Assembly (NCBI RefSeq): GCF_001550155.1
Contig: NZ_LRUF01000019.1
Coordinates: forward strand, 333,260-397,259
Direction of reading: 5' to 3'
Length of the DNA: 64,000 bases
From: Pseudoalteromonas arabiensis
Lineage (GTDB): Bacteria > Pseudomonadota > Gammaproteobacteria > Enterobacterales > Alteromonadaceae
This document shows positions 25,272 to 34,474 of this stretch, one piece after another (the first letter of the stretch is position 1; the number at the start of each line of letters is the position of its first letter). The translations under genes were made by a program, and so were the position numbers. The notes below the pieces were generated by a model. That model saw only the letters and a list, made by a program, of their open reading frames with translations. It had not been told where the DNA came from and made no database searches.

Positions 25272-27263
25272 ATGCCATCACGCAAAGAACTTGCAAATGC
25301 TATTCGCGTCTTATCAATGGACGCAGTACAACAGGCCAAATCTGGTCACCCTGGCGCCCCTATGGGCATGGCAGATATCGCAGAAGTACTATGGCGCGAT
25401 TATCTAAAGCACAACCCAACGAATCCAGAGTGGGCAGACCGCGATCGATTTATTCTTTCAAATGGTCACGGTTCAATGCTGATCTATTCTCTTCTACATT
25501 TAAGTGGTTATGATCTGCCGTTAGAAGAAATTAAAAATTTCCGTCAAATGCACTCAAAAACACCAGGCCACCCAGAATATGGGTATGCACCAGGTATTGA
25601 GACCACTACGGGCCCATTAGGTCAAGGGATCACAAATGCGGTTGGTATGGCGATTGCCGAAAAAGCACTTGCTGCACAGTTTAACCGTGAAGGTCACGAT
25701 ATTGTTGACCACTTCACCTATGCGTTCATGGGCGACGGCTGTTTAATGGAAGGTATTTCACACGAAGCCTGTTCATTAGCGGGTACATTAGGTCTAGGTA
25801 AACTAGTTGCGTTTTGGGATGACAACGGCATCTCAATTGATGGTGAAGTGGAAGGTTGGTTCAGCGATGACACGCCAGCGCGCTTCAAAGCATACGGTTG
25901 GCACGTAGTAAGCGATGTAGATGGGCACGATCCTGATGCAATTCGCGCCGCTATCGAAGAAGCACGTAGCATCACCGATAAACCATCACTTATTTGTTGT
26001 AAAACAGTGATTGGCTACGGTTCACCGAATAAATCAGGTAGCCATGACTGTCACGGTGCGCCACTCGGTGAAGATGAAATCACAGCATCTCGTGAGTTCC
26101 TAGGTTGGACTGGCGAAGCATTTGAAATCCCAGCTGATATTTACAGCGAATGGGATGGCAAAGAAAAAGGTAAGCAACTAGAAGCAAGCTGGGACGAAAA
26201 ATTTGCTGCTTACGCAAGTGCACACCCTGAACTTGCTGCTGAGTTTAAACGCCGTACAAAAGGTGAATTACCAGCTGATTGGGCTGAAAAGTCACAAGCT
26301 TACATCGAAGAGCTGCAAGCAAACCCAGCAAATCCAGCAACACGTAAAGCATCACAAAATGCATTAAACGCATTTGGTCCGTTATTACCAGAATTCATGG
26401 GTGGCTCTGCTGATCTTGCGGGTTCTAACTTAACACTTTGGGATGGCTCAAAAGGCTTAGAAGCAAACGATGCAAGTGGTAACTACATTTTCTACGGTGT
26501 ACGTGAATTTGGTATGTCGGCAATTATGAACGGTATTGCACTGCATAAAGGCTTTATTCCTTATGGTGCTACATTCTTAATGTTTATGGAATACGCTCGT
26601 AACGCAGTACGTATGGCGGCATTGATGAAGCAGCCAAGCATCTTCGTTTATACGCACGATTCAATCGGTCTAGGTGAAGATGGTCCGACGCACCAACCGG
26701 TAGAGCAAATTGCTAGCATGCGTTTAACGCCAAACCTTGTTAACTGGCGTCCATGTGACCAAGTTGAGTCTGCGATTGCATGGCAACAAGCGATTGAGCG
26801 TAAAGACGGCCCAACATCACTGATTTTCACTCGTCAAGGCCTTGAGCAACAAACGCGTACTGCACAGCAACTAAGCGACGTGAAAAAAGGGGGTTACGTA
26901 CTGAGCTGTGACGGTGAGCCAGAGCTTATCCTTATCGCCACAGGTTCTGAAGTACAGCTTGCACAAGATGCAGCAACAGAGCTACGTTCACAAGGTAAAA
27001 AAGTACGCGTTGTCTCTATGCCTTCAACTGATTTATTTGATGAGCAAGACGCTGCATATAAAGAAAGCGTACTACCAGCAAGCGTAACACGCCGCGTAGC
27101 AATCGAAGCGGGCATCGCAGACTACTGGTATAAATATGTAGGCCTAAATGGCGCAGTAGTCGGTATGACCACCTTTGGTGAGTCAGCACCTGCAGGCGAG
27201 CTATTCAAGCACTTTGGTTTCACTGTTGAAAACGTCGTAAACAAAGCAAACGCTTTGTTCTAA
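25272..27263 (+). CDS. tkt: Transketolase
   Basis: 663 residues, typical transketolase length. Visible features are [18 protein letters not shown] at the N-terminus, the thiamine-diphosphate motif beginning [13 protein letters not shown] (about 154), [11 protein letters not shown], and the pyrimidine-domain stretch [16 protein letters not shown]. It links glycolysis and the pentose-phosphate pathway. AGGTAGGAG lies six bases before the ATG, a strong ribosome-binding site. It is divergent from metK and ends at a strong terminator. Confidence 0.97.
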   Translation: MPSRKELANAIRVLSMDAVQQAKSGHPGAPMGMADIAEVLWRDYLKHNPTNPEWADRDRFILSNGHGSMLIYSLLHLSGYDLPLEEIKNFRQMHSKTPGHPEYGYAPGIETTTGPLGQGITNAVGMAIAEKALAAQFNREGHDIVDHFTYAFMGDGCLMEGISHEACSLAGTLGLGKLVAFWDDNGISIDGEVEGWFSDDTPARFKAYGWHVVSDVDGHDPDAIRAAIEEARSITDKPSLICCKTVIGYGSPNKSGSHDCHGAPLGEDEITASREFLGWTGEAFEIPADIYSEWDGKEKGKQLEASWDEKFAAYASAHPELAAEFKRRTKGELPADWAEKSQAYIEELQANPANPATRKASQNALNAFGPLLPEFMGGSADLAGSNLTLWDGSKGLEANDASGNYIFYGVREFGMSAIMNGIALHKGFIPYGATFLMFMEYARNAVRMAALMKQPSIFVYTHDSIGLGEDGPTHQPVEQIASMRLTPNLVNWRPCDQVESAIAWQQAIERKDGPTSLIFTRQGLEQQTRTAQQLSDVKKGGYVLSCDGEPELILIATGSEVQLAQDAATELRSQGKKVRVVSMPSTDLFDEQDAAYKESVLPASVTRRVAIEAGIADYWYKYVGLNGAVVGMTTFGESAPAGELFKHFGFTVENVVNKANALF

Positions 27264-27282
27264 GCTTTAGCTGCTAAAATTT

Positions 27283-27321
27283 AAAAGCCCGCGCTGTATC
27301 ACCACAGCGCGGGCTTTTTTT
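27283..27321 (+). terminator. Intrinsic terminator of transketolase
   Basis: AAAAGCCCGCGCTGT (27283-27297) and ACAGCGCGGGCTTTT (27304-27318) form a perfect 15-bp stem with loop ATCACC and a long T-run. Confidence 0.95.
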
Positions 27322-27506
27322 ATGGCGGTTTGGTGAGCGAAGTGAAATCCAAACAGACTCGAAGCTGTCAGTTTTAGCTGCAAGCCTTAAGTTTTAAGCT
27401 TTAAGTTAAAAATTACCTCACCTTAGGCGTGAAATTTATTTCGCGCGAAAACTTATGCTTTTTGGTTGAATACCAGAAGTTAGATTTGAGCCTGTTAAAT
27501 GAGGCG
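27322..27506. repeat. Intergenic stretch with REP-like hairpins and AAGCTTTAAG-type repeats
   Basis: This stretch holds no gene. It contains short reiterations of AAG(C/T)TTTAAG-like sequence around 27385-27412, an imperfect hairpin GCGTGAAAT/ATTTCGCGC at 27427-27446 and the palindrome TTTCGCGCGAAA at 27439-27450. Such elements are common intergenic repeats in this group, but copies elsewhere in the genome cannot be checked from here. Confidence 0.4.
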
Positions 27507-27806
27507 TTATACGCCAAAAATTGGATTCACATCCATACTTTTGTGGAGAATACGGATAACCTCTATATTTTGACTGCCGATTTGACGATAAAAGATTACG
27601 TGGCTTCCTTGTGGAAATTTTCTGTAGCCATCGCGAATTTCGTCACAGGTTTTACCAATGTCAGGGTTTTCGGCTAACAGCCAGAATGAGTCATCAAACT
27701 GTTTTAGATAAATATTTCGCTGTTCACGACCCCAGCGCAAAGAGGTAAATAAAGCTATATCTCTTAAATCAGATTTCGCCTTGTTAGTTAATTGAAAGGG
27801 TCTCAT
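27507..27806 (-). CDS. parE: ParE/RelE-family toxin
   Basis: 99 residues with the ParE pattern: LTNKAKSDLRDIALFTSLRWG at the N-terminus, then NPDIGKTCDEIRDGYRKFPQGSHVIFYR and IEVIRILHKSMDV at the C-terminus. ParE toxins poison DNA gyrase, and RelE-fold relatives cleave mRNA. The FPQGSHVIFYR and ILH..MD segments favour ParE. Its start overlaps the antitoxin stop by four bases, so the pair is translationally coupled. It looks intact. Confidence 0.9.
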   Translation of the reverse strand: MRPFQLTNKAKSDLRDIALFTSLRWGREQRNIYLKQFDDSFWLLAENPDIGKTCDEIRDGYRKFPQGSHVIFYRQIGSQNIEVIRILHKSMDVNPIFGV

Positions 27807-28045
27807 TTTCTCTCTTCGTTATCTAACTCATTGATAAACGAATCAAGATCATAATCCGAAACTCCACTCTCTTCACCTTCAACAAGTAGTTGGCGTAAAG
27901 TGTTCATTTTAGTTTCTTGGGTTTCAAGTAAACGTAAAGCGGAGCGAATGACTTCACTTGCCGAGCCATAGCGACCGCTCTGAATTTGATTAGCAATAAA
28001 ACTGTCAAAATGGTCACCCAAAGTAATGCTAGTGTTCTTAGCCAT
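27803..28045 (-). CDS. parD: ParD-family antitoxin
   Basis: 80 residues. The N-terminal ribbon-helix-helix (NTSITLGDHFDSFIANQIQSGRYGSASEVIRSALRLLE) binds DNA. The acidic C-terminal tail (SDYDLDSFINELDNEE) would wrap the toxin. ParD represses its own operon, and inverted and direct repeats just upstream (28059-28085) are the likely operator. Confidence 0.92.
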   Translation of the reverse strand: MAKNTSITLGDHFDSFIANQIQSGRYGSASEVIRSALRLLETQETKMNTLRQLLVEGEESGVSDYDLDSFINELDNEERK

Positions 28046-28058
28046 AATATAGCCCTTA

Positions 28059-28085
28059 ATACCAATATATACCTAATTATGGTAT
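28059..28085. promoter_or_regulatory. Probable ParD operator
   Basis: ATACC occurs at 28059-28063 and 28069-28073, and GGTAT at 28081-28085. The last two form an inverted repeat around seven bases, and the first is a direct copy ten bases away. The array lies 14 bases upstream of parD, the usual position for autorepression by a ribbon-helix-helix antitoxin. Confidence 0.55.
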
Positions 28086-28162
28086 CAGTTAGGCTTGAAT
28101 TCAAGGTGCGCATAAAGTATTCAGCCATATTTTTTTGAACGCAAATTAAAGTGAGAGATATT

Positions 28163-28184
28163 CGTGCTAAAGCACGACCTACCA
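28163..28184. repeat. Solitary REP-like hairpin
   Basis: CGTGC-TAAA-GCACG followed by ACCTACC. It has the same plan as the units of the array at 45921-46370: a GC stem with a TAAA loop, then a CTAC motif. This suggests one dispersed repeat family. Confidence 0.4.
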
Positions 28185-28315
28185 TGCTTGCAAGATCGGC
28201 TTATAGCTAACTACGGCTAAACGGACTTGATTATTTCTCACTCAGCTCCCCTTGAATACTAAACTAACAACTGGCAATGTCTATACGTTAATAATAAAAC
28301 ATAACAGGAGTGAGT

Positions 28316-28627
28316 ATGACTCAGTTTGACAGTGTAAGTGTTGTAAAAAAAGCCAATGTGTATTTTGATGGTAAAGTGTCAAGCCGTGTTGTGCTTTTTG
28401 CCGATGGCAGTACTAAAACACTGGGCTTTATGCAACCAGGTGAGTTTGAGTTTGGCACAAATCAAAAAGAGCACATGGAGCTGCTAGCGGGTGAGTGGCA
28501 AGTATTACTGCCTGACGAAACACAGTGGCAAACGATGAAGGCGGGAGATTCATTCAATGTAGATGCGAACGTTACCTTCTGTGTCAAGGTAACTGATTTC
28601 GCTGATTACTGTTGCTCGTACACTTAA
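28316..28627 (+). CDS. ppnP: Pyrimidine/purine nucleoside phosphorylase PpnP
   Basis: 103 residues from the ATG at 28316, five bases after CAGGAG; a GTG at 28310 overlaps that ribosome-binding site. The small cupin-like protein matches YaiE/PpnP ([36 protein letters not shown] and [23 protein letters not shown]). PpnP phosphorolyses a wide range of nucleosides to base and ribose-1-phosphate. It stands alone with its own terminator. Confidence 0.92.
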   Translation: MTQFDSVSVVKKANVYFDGKVSSRVVLFADGSTKTLGFMQPGEFEFGTNQKEHMELLAGEWQVLLPDETQWQTMKAGDSFNVDANVTFCVKVTDFADYCCSYT

Positions 28628-28649
28628 TGAGCAGTTGTTAACCTTTGTG

Positions 28650-28673
28650 AAAGCCCGTGTGATGCGGGCTTTT
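28650..28673 (+). terminator. Intrinsic terminator of ppnP
   Basis: AAAGCCCG (28650-28657) and CGGGCTTTT (28665-28673) form a stem with a seven-base loop, about 20 bases after the stop codon. Confidence 0.8.
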
Positions 28674-28808
28674 GCATATTTTATCTGCAAAGCATGATCT
28701 AAATCATTTGTGGTTACAATCAATTACTAATTATCTGTAATTTTCGCTTGTGTTAATTCAATTCGCCCCCAATACTAACTGTGAGGTAACAAGAAAAAAG
28801 GATACCCT

Positions 28809-29165
28809 ATGAAGATTAATATTTCTGGTCATCATGTTGACGTTACTGAGGCTGTTAGAGCTCACATCAACGAGAAATTCTCGAAAATTGCTAGCCATTT
28901 TCCATCATTAATATCACTCGATATTATTCTTTCAAAAGAACATCACAAGTATCAAGCTGAGATCAGTACCACTTATGAAGGTACGCGTTTATCAGTTAAA
29001 GGAGAAGATGACGTGATGTATCCGGCTATCGCAAGCGCGGCTAAAAAACTCGATGCATCACTTAAACATCGAAAAGGGCAAATGAAAGCCAAATTACATG
29101 AAAAACCGGTCAGTACCACGCCGGAAATCGCCCACGAAATCATTCAAGAAATGGATCTGAGCTAA
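28809..29165 (+). CDS. Ribosome hibernation promoting factor (HPF/RaiA family)
   Basis: 118 residues, a short-type hibernation factor. MKINISGHHVDVTEAVRAHINEKFSKIASHF and the central MYPAIASAAKKLDASLKHRKGQMK basic helix are family hallmarks. It binds the 30S decoding region of inactive ribosomes in stationary phase. The C-terminal extension (EKPVSTTPEIAHEIIQEMDLS) resembles RaiA/YfiA more than short HPF, so either symbol could apply. AAAAAGGAT lies just before the ATG. Confidence 0.9.
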   Translation: MKINISGHHVDVTEAVRAHINEKFSKIASHFPSLISLDIILSKEHHKYQAEISTTYEGTRLSVKGEDDVMYPAIASAAKKLDASLKHRKGQMKAKLHEKPVSTTPEIAHEIIQEMDLS

Positions 29166-29208
29166 TTACAATGTGCTAGCCTGAAGTGGCTAGCCTATAC
29201 TAAAATTG

Positions 29209-29242
29209 AAAAGCCATCCGCTTCATAGCGGTTGGCTTTTTT
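29209..29242 (+). terminator. Intrinsic terminator of the hibernation factor gene
   Basis: AAAAGCCATCCGC (29209-29221) pairs with GCGGTTGGCTTTT (29228-29240) with one mismatch, followed by more Ts. Confidence 0.88.
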
Positions 29243-29329
29243 GGTTTTTACTTTCTACCTTATCCAACTTCCAATCTCATCTAAAACGCTGTAAGTTGCT
29301 TGTAACTAAGAATAAAACACACAAAACCT

Positions 29330-30577
29330 ATGCAATCAGCAGTATCAAATTGGCAATCTAAATTAAATGCTTTAGGGCCGGGTATTTTAATGGCTACAGC
29401 GGCAATTGGTGGCTCGCATTTAGTGGCGTCAACACAAGCAGGATCGTTATTCGGTTGGCAGCTATTTTGGCTAATCATTGTAGTAAATATATTAAAGTAC
29501 CCATTTTTTCGATTTGGTATGGAATACACCTTAGCCACTAAACAAAGTTTAGTTGAGGGTTATAAGCAAAAAGGACCAGGCTACTTTTATAGTTTTATTG
29601 CGCTGAATATTGTTGCGGCTGTGGTGAATACCGCAGGAGTATTACTATTAACGGCCAGCTTGTTGCACTATGCGTTACCCATAAGTATCTCGGTTACACT
29701 GTTGTGCTGGCTGATTTTGGCTGTGTGTTTGCTTATTTTGTTATTGGGGCACTTTAAGGCGCTCGATAATGTTTCAAAGCTTATTATGGGGCTACTTACT
29801 GTAACAACCGTCGCTGCGTTGATTGTAGCTATTAACAATGGTGCTATAAACCATGCAGTAGTGGCACCTGCTGACTATGTGGGCCCATCGCCGTATGAAC
29901 TTGCCATGCTAGGCTTTATGGTGGCACTTATGGGCTGGATGCCAGCACCTATCGAAATTTCAGCGATTAGCTCGTTATGGCTAAAAGAAAAGCAACATCA
30001 ACAAGCGGTGACAAAACAACAAGGCTTGTTTGATTTTAATTTGGGTTACTGGCTTACCGCAGCACTTGCGCTCGTGTTTTTTTCATTAGGTGTTTTGGTG
30101 CAATATGGTCACGTACAGGCCGTTCAATTAGGTGGCGTGGCGTTTGCCAAACAGTTGATTGATATGTATGCACTCACCATGGGGGAGTGGGCAAGGCCGC
30201 TGGTTTCAGGTATCGCTTTTTTATGTATGTTTGGTACCACGCTGACGGTACTTGACGGCTACGCCAGAACATTAAATGAGTCGCATAAATTGCTACCCGT
30301 TAAACAGTCAAAACATAGCTTGAATATGTGGCTATTATTACAAGCATTTGCAGGCATGGCAGTGATTTTATTTTTTAAATCAGCCCTTGGGCCAATGCTT
30401 ACCTTTGCAATGACCCTCGCTTTTGTCACGACCCCTGTATTTGCATGGCTGAACTTTAGCTTAGTGCGTTCAGAAGCCAGTATTCATCATTCAACCTTAC
30501 TTCGCATATTGAGCTGGTTAGGCTTAGCTTATTTGGTGGGCTTTGCGGTGGTGTTTTTGGTTTGGAAAATTACGTAA
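29330..30577 (+). CDS. Atypical Nramp-family (SLC11-like) transporter
   Basis: 415 residues with about 11 membrane helices and an overall Nramp pattern (LGPGILMATAAIGGSHLVASTQAGSLFGWQLFW at the first helix). The canonical DPGN metal-binding motif of helix 1 is replaced by GGSH (residues 27-30). Helix 6 reads MPAPIEIS (about 204-211) instead of the usual MPHNxFLHS. These positions coordinate Mn or Fe in classical Nramps, so substrate or mechanism may differ. Family-level annotation as a divalent metal transporter is reasonable; the transported ion is not. No clear ribosome-binding site precedes the ATG. Confidence 0.8.
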   Translation: MQSAVSNWQSKLNALGPGILMATAAIGGSHLVASTQAGSLFGWQLFWLIIVVNILKYPFFRFGMEYTLATKQSLVEGYKQKGPGYFYSFIALNIVAAVVNTAGVLLLTASLLHYALPISISVTLLCWLILAVCLLILLLGHFKALDNVSKLIMGLLTVTTVAALIVAINNGAINHAVVAPADYVGPSPYELAMLGFMVALMGWMPAPIEISAISSLWLKEKQHQQAVTKQQGLFDFNLGYWLTAALALVFFSLGVLVQYGHVQAVQLGGVAFAKQLIDMYALTMGEWARPLVSGIAFLCMFGTTLTVLDGYARTLNESHKLLPVKQSKHSLNMWLLLQAFAGMAVILFFKSALGPMLTFAMTLAFVTTPVFAWLNFSLVRSEASIHHSTLLRILSWLGLAYLVGFAVVFLVWKIT

Positions 30578-30596
30578 GCTTTGTTTCATGTTATTA

Positions 30597-31463
30597 CTAT
30601 GGTGCTTGTATATCTCCAATAGCTTGATTTATTTTAGATAGGTAATCATCAATAAGTTTAAGCTTTTCTCTGAGGATGTTTGATAAAATAGGGTTTAAGT
30701 TGCTTTTTTCTAGGTGATTTAAATTAAGAAGCTTATTTACATCATTTAGCATCAGATGAGTTTTATCCAAATATACTTTTTTATCTTTGATTTCTAGCTT
30801 TTCTGCTTCTAATTTTTTATTTTTATCTATGATTGCCCTATTTTCTTCATTGACTTCATTTAAATCGTTAATGGAATTATTAATTTCATTTTTCAGCTTG
30901 AATATTTCATCGTTTGCTAATGACGCTTCACTTTCACTTTGAGTCAACTTGCTTTTTAAGTTGCTGATGCTTTTTTGTAACTCTCCTATATCATTTAATA
31001 GTTCGGATTTTTCATCGTTTAGTTTGACTATGTCTGCTCGTAATTTATTTTCTTTACTTTTAACTTCTTCATTGATATTGACTAATTCATAATTTTTAGA
31101 TTTTAAACTGGCAATTTCCTCTAAAGCTCTAGAGTGTTCTTCGGAACTAATCATCTCTTTCCAGTTATGCTTATGTAACCATTTATTGTACTCATTTTCA
31201 GCCAACCTTCTAAACAATTCTACTAGGTTGTTTAGCCAAGGAATAAAAATTATTATTGCAATTGAAATTGTCAAGGGAGCCATGAATTCCCAATCATATG
31301 GTATTGCATTAAGCTTTATACTTGGTTTAAGTGGCTCATTGATAAACCAATAAATAAGCTTCCAATTCCAAGTACACGATACCCAAAAAACGGTAAATAT
31401 AAATGGGCTTGCTAAACGCTCTCTAAATAAGTCTATAATTCCATTATCAGCTTGATGAGGCAT
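30597..31463 (-). CDS. Unknown membrane protein with long C-terminal coiled coil
   Basis: 288 residues that I do not assign to a named family. The N-terminus has ERLASPFIFTVFWVSCTWNWKLIYWFINEP (about 15-44), a hydrophobic, tryptophan-rich first membrane segment, and a second helix at about 61-80 (MAPLTISIAIIIFIPWLNNL). From about 108 to 255 the protein is an almost continuous coiled coil rich in K, E, N and L. Base composition is visibly AT-richer than the neighbours (many AAA, AAT and ATT codons). It sits alone between conserved genes on opposite or unrelated units, which suggests a recently acquired accessory gene. Confidence 0.7.
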   Translation of the reverse strand: MPHQADNGIIDLFRERLASPFIFTVFWVSCTWNWKLIYWFINEPLKPSIKLNAIPYDWEFMAPLTISIAIIIFIPWLNNLVELFRRLAENEYNKWLHKHNWKEMISSEEHSRALEEIASLKSKNYELVNINEEVKSKENKLRADIVKLNDEKSELLNDIGELQKSISNLKSKLTQSESEASLANDEIFKLKNEINNSINDLNEVNEENRAIIDKNKKLEAEKLEIKDKKVYLDKTHLMLNDVNKLLNLNHLEKSNLNPILSNILREKLKLIDDYLSKINQAIGDIQAP

Positions 31464-31540
31464 ATCTTTATTATTCCTAGCTTTAAAAATGTTTAAGCGA
31501 TTTAAATCACATCTGCAATTTTTGCTTGCAGCTTACGGCC

Positions 31541-32728
31541 TTAACTTAATTCCCTAATTGCATTACTAATTCCATCGAGCGTGAGTGGATACATACGGTT
31601 GTCCATTAACTGCTTTATAAAATCAATTGATTGATAATAATGCCAGTGTTCAACAGGTTGTGGATTAAGCCAAGCGACTTTATCAAAATGGTTGGTGATA
31701 CGGTTTAGCCAAGCACTGCCTGGCTCTTCATTCCAATGCTCGACACTGCCCCCAGGGTAGGCGATTTCATAGGGGCCCATAGTAGCATCGCCAACAAAAA
31801 TGACCTTGTAATCGCTGGTGAACTTGTTAATCAAGGTCTTGGTATCAATCACGTTTGTGTGACGACGTTCGTTGTCTTGCCAAACATGCTCATACAAACA
31901 GTTATGAAAATAGTAAAATTCAAGGTGTTTAAACTCGCTGTGGGCGGCGCTAAATAACTCTTCGCAAGTATGGATGTAGTCATCCATTGAACCGCCGATA
32001 TCAAACAGCATCAACACTTTTACCGCATTGTGGCGCTCTGGTGCCATTTTTACATCGAGCATGCCGCCTTGCTTTGCGGTAGCGCGGATGGTTTCGGTTA
32101 AATCCAGTGTATCGCTAGCGCCAGTGCGGGCAAATTTACGCAGTTTTTTAAGGGCAAGCTTAATGGTGCGTGAGCCGATTTCACGGTCACTGTCGAGGTT
32201 GCGGTAGCTGCGTTTATCCCATACTTTTACAGCACGGCGATGTCGGTTACCGTCTTGACCAATGCGCACACCTTCAGGGTTATAACCATAGGCGCCAAAC
32301 GGCGATGTGCCGCCTGTGCCAACCCACTTATTGCCGCCTGCATGGCGCTTTTGCTGTTCTTCAAGGCGCTGCTTGAGGGTTTCCATGAGTTTATCAAGGC
32401 CACCCATAGCGTGTAATTGCGCTTTTTCTTCGTCGCTTAGATGCTTTTCGAACTCTTTGCGTAGCCAATCATCAGGCAAGGCATGTTGCTGTTTTAAGCT
32501 TTCGAGCAGATCAAGGTCAGCAATCCCACTAAAGTAATCAGCAAAGGCTTTATCAAAGCGGTCAAAATGGGTTTCATCTTTCACCATGATGGTACGCGCT
32601 AAGTAATAAAATGCATCAACATCGGCAAAAATAACTCCTTGCTTGAGCGCATTGATCAAATCAAGTAGCTCTCGCAAACTAACCGGTAAGCGGTACTCGC
32701 GTAGCTTAAAGAAAAACGCAATTAACAT
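31541..32728 (-). CDS. VWA (CoxE-like) domain protein, partner of MoxR ATPase
   Basis: 395 residues. The N-terminal half is helical (LRELLDLINALKQG, DETHFDRFDKAFADYFSG) with a Gly/Arg-rich linker. The C-terminal half is a von Willebrand A fold with the metal-ion-dependent adhesion motif FDIGGSMDD (about residue 240). VWA/CoxE proteins act with MoxR-type AAA+ ATPases as remodelling or metal-insertion chaperones. The start codon ATG follows the MoxR stop after one base, so the two are one operon. The client protein is not evident from the context. Confidence 0.9.
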   Translation of the reverse strand: MLIAFFFKLREYRLPVSLRELLDLINALKQGVIFADVDAFYYLARTIMVKDETHFDRFDKAFADYFSGIADLDLLESLKQQHALPDDWLRKEFEKHLSDEEKAQLHAMGGLDKLMETLKQRLEEQQKRHAGGNKWVGTGGTSPFGAYGYNPEGVRIGQDGNRHRRAVKVWDKRSYRNLDSDREIGSRTIKLALKKLRKFARTGASDTLDLTETIRATAKQGGMLDVKMAPERHNAVKVLMLFDIGGSMDDYIHTCEELFSAAHSEFKHLEFYYFHNCLYEHVWQDNERRHTNVIDTKTLINKFTSDYKVIFVGDATMGPYEIAYPGGSVEHWNEEPGSAWLNRITNHFDKVAWLNPQPVEHWHYYQSIDFIKQLMDNRMYPLTLDGISNAIRELS

Positions 32729-32729
32729 C

Positions 32730-33578
32730 TTAACGGCGGCTCATAAAGGCAAGTTTTTCAATCAGGCTGATGTCTTGCTCGTTCTTTAATAACGCTCCAA
32801 ACATGGGCATTAGGCCACCTTTTTGGCTCTTGTCGTGCAGTGTTTTAGCGTCAATATCTTCAGCCATCAGCAATTTTAACCAATCAAGTAATTCACTTGT
32901 TGATGGTTTTTTCTTAATGCCGTTAACATCGCGCAGGTTAAAGAATACTTCGAGTGCTTGGCGTACTAAATCTTGTTTAACGTGAGGGTGATGCACATCG
33001 ATAATTTGTGCCATTTCTTCACTACTTGGAAAATCAATGTAGTGGAAAAAACAACGACGTAAAAAAGCATCTGGCAGCTCTTTTTCGTTATTTGACGTGA
33101 TGATCACAATCGGACGTTGCTTAGCAATAACACGCTCGCCGGTTTCATAAACATGAAACTCCATTTTATCGAGCTCTAATAACAAGTCGTTGGGAAATTC
33201 GATATCGGCTTTGTCTATTTCATCAATTAATAGCACTGGGCGTTTATTATGTTGCTCACCATAGGTAAAGGCTTGCCATAGTTTCCCTTTAACAATGTAA
33301 TTGCCGATATCGTGAACTCGTTCATCGCCTAACTGACTGTCGCGTAGACGTGATACCGCATCATACTCATAAAGGCCTTGCTGAGCCTTAGTGGTTGATT
33401 TTATATGCCATTGAATGAGCGTGGTGTCTAAGCTTTTTGCAAGCTCCTCGGCCAGCATGGTTTTACCAGTGCCTGGCTCGCCTTTTATCAACAGCGGTTT
33501 TTCGAGCAATATGGCCGCGTTAACGGCTTGTTTTAATGCAGAACTTGCAATGTAGTTATCGGTTGAATTAAAAAGCAC
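32730..33578 (-). CDS. MoxR-family AAA+ ATPase
   Basis: 282 residues with Walker A GEPGTGKT (33-40), Walker B VLLIDE (115-120), sensor-1 IVIITSNNEKELPDAFLRRCFFHYIDFP, and a C-terminal lid with a winged helical segment. The GTG start at 33578 is preceded by AAGGTGA. Members couple ATP hydrolysis to remodelling of a partner bound through a VWA protein, which is encoded immediately downstream. Confidence 0.93.
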   Translation of the reverse strand: MLFNSTDNYIASSALKQAVNAAILLEKPLLIKGEPGTGKTMLAEELAKSLDTTLIQWHIKSTTKAQQGLYEYDAVSRLRDSQLGDERVHDIGNYIVKGKLWQAFTYGEQHNKRPVLLIDEIDKADIEFPNDLLLELDKMEFHVYETGERVIAKQRPIVIITSNNEKELPDAFLRRCFFHYIDFPSSEEMAQIIDVHHPHVKQDLVRQALEVFFNLRDVNGIKKKPSTSELLDWLKLLMAEDIDAKTLHDKSQKGGLMPMFGALLKNEQDISLIEKLAFMSRR

Positions 33579-33630
33579 GATGTCACCTTATCTGGTCTGA
33601 GCAGTGATTAATAACGCTATGATGCCATAG

Positions 33631-33870
33631 TTATTCTGTGTCTGAAAGGTATGCAAAACGCGGCACTGTTTTGCCATCGATTTCAACGGTTTCTAAAAAC
33701 ATGCTAAGTGGGCGTGCCCACATGCCAAACTCACCATACAGTGCTTGGTAAATAACAAGTTGCTCTTGGGTTTCACTGTGGGTGGCAACATACTCAACTT
33801 TGTATTTTGGGCCTTTGTAGTGTTGATATATACCTGATTTGAGAGGATGAAGTTTTATTGCTGTAGTCAT
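33631..33870 (-). CDS. DUF1653 domain protein
   Basis: 79 residues matching the small DUF1653 family (GIYQHYKGPKYKVEYVATHSETQEQLVIYQALYGEFGMWARPLSMFLETV). Function is unknown. It is soluble, with no signal peptide. It lies 52 bases upstream of MoxR on the same strand and may be co-transcribed. Confidence 0.85.
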   Translation of the reverse strand: MTTAIKLHPLKSGIYQHYKGPKYKVEYVATHSETQEQLVIYQALYGEFGMWARPLSMFLETVEIDGKTVPRFAYLSDTE

Positions 33871-33932
33871 GTTTTGATCTCTTGTATAATTACGTTTTGC
33901 ACTTTATTAATGCTAAATAAATCGCCAACACT

Positions 33933-34415
33933 ATGAATTATATTTCGTTAGATGAATACAAGAAAGCGTGGGTTTTTCGCCATAAAGATATGCCTATCAG
34001 CGCAGATGATGCGCAGCAAATTAAGCCAATGACAAGTGAACGTGCTGCTGTGCTTTGGAGCACCATGGTCAGCCGCGAGCATGATCACCCTGATTTTTTT
34101 GATAAAACAGATTGGTGTGGCAAAGAAGAGAGCTTTATCGAGACACTTAATTGGGAAAATGCATGGGAAGCCGGCGAAGAGCAACTCCCCGAGGCTATTT
34201 TGGCGCACCTTGATTGGGAAGCCAACACGACAGTGTATTTTTGCATGGCACGCGACAATATCATCGAAACTAGTTTTGCTGTCTTTAAACGTTGTTGGCA
34301 AAACTTTATGTTTTTAGCTGATGGCAGTTTGTTAATGGGCAAAAAACGCGATGCTGTTGTGCAGTTTTTAGAGTCAGGTAATGCCAAACTGGGTAAAAAA
34401 GGCGCAGTAAAGTAG
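33933..34415 (+). CDS. DUF2947-like cytoplasmic protein
   Basis: 160 residues, acidic and tryptophan-rich (MNYISLDEYKKAWVFRHKDMPIS, LNWENAWEAGEEQLP, AVFKRCWQNFMFLADGSLLMGKKRDAVVQF). I recall this pattern as DUF2947, found in Vibrio and Alteromonadales. No function is known. It is divergent from the DUF1653 gene and has no clear ribosome-binding site. Confidence 0.7.
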   Translation: MNYISLDEYKKAWVFRHKDMPISADDAQQIKPMTSERAAVLWSTMVSREHDHPDFFDKTDWCGKEESFIETLNWENAWEAGEEQLPEAILAHLDWEANTTVYFCMARDNIIETSFAVFKRCWQNFMFLADGSLLMGKKRDAVVQFLESGNAKLGKKGAVK

Positions 34416-34474
34416 CGCTCAATTAACGCTCTATGCTATAAAACAGTCAAGCAATTGTTTTATAAGAGCGCGCA

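Noticed and set aside
27429..27677. Plus-strand open frame of 82 residues over the toxin gene
   Set aside because: It is antisense to parE, which has a clear family match and is coupled to parD.
31541..33578. MoxR/VWA pair as part of a phage-defence or ternary system
   Set aside because: The gene pair alone is a common chromosomal module; no protease, kinase or other defence partner is adjacent.
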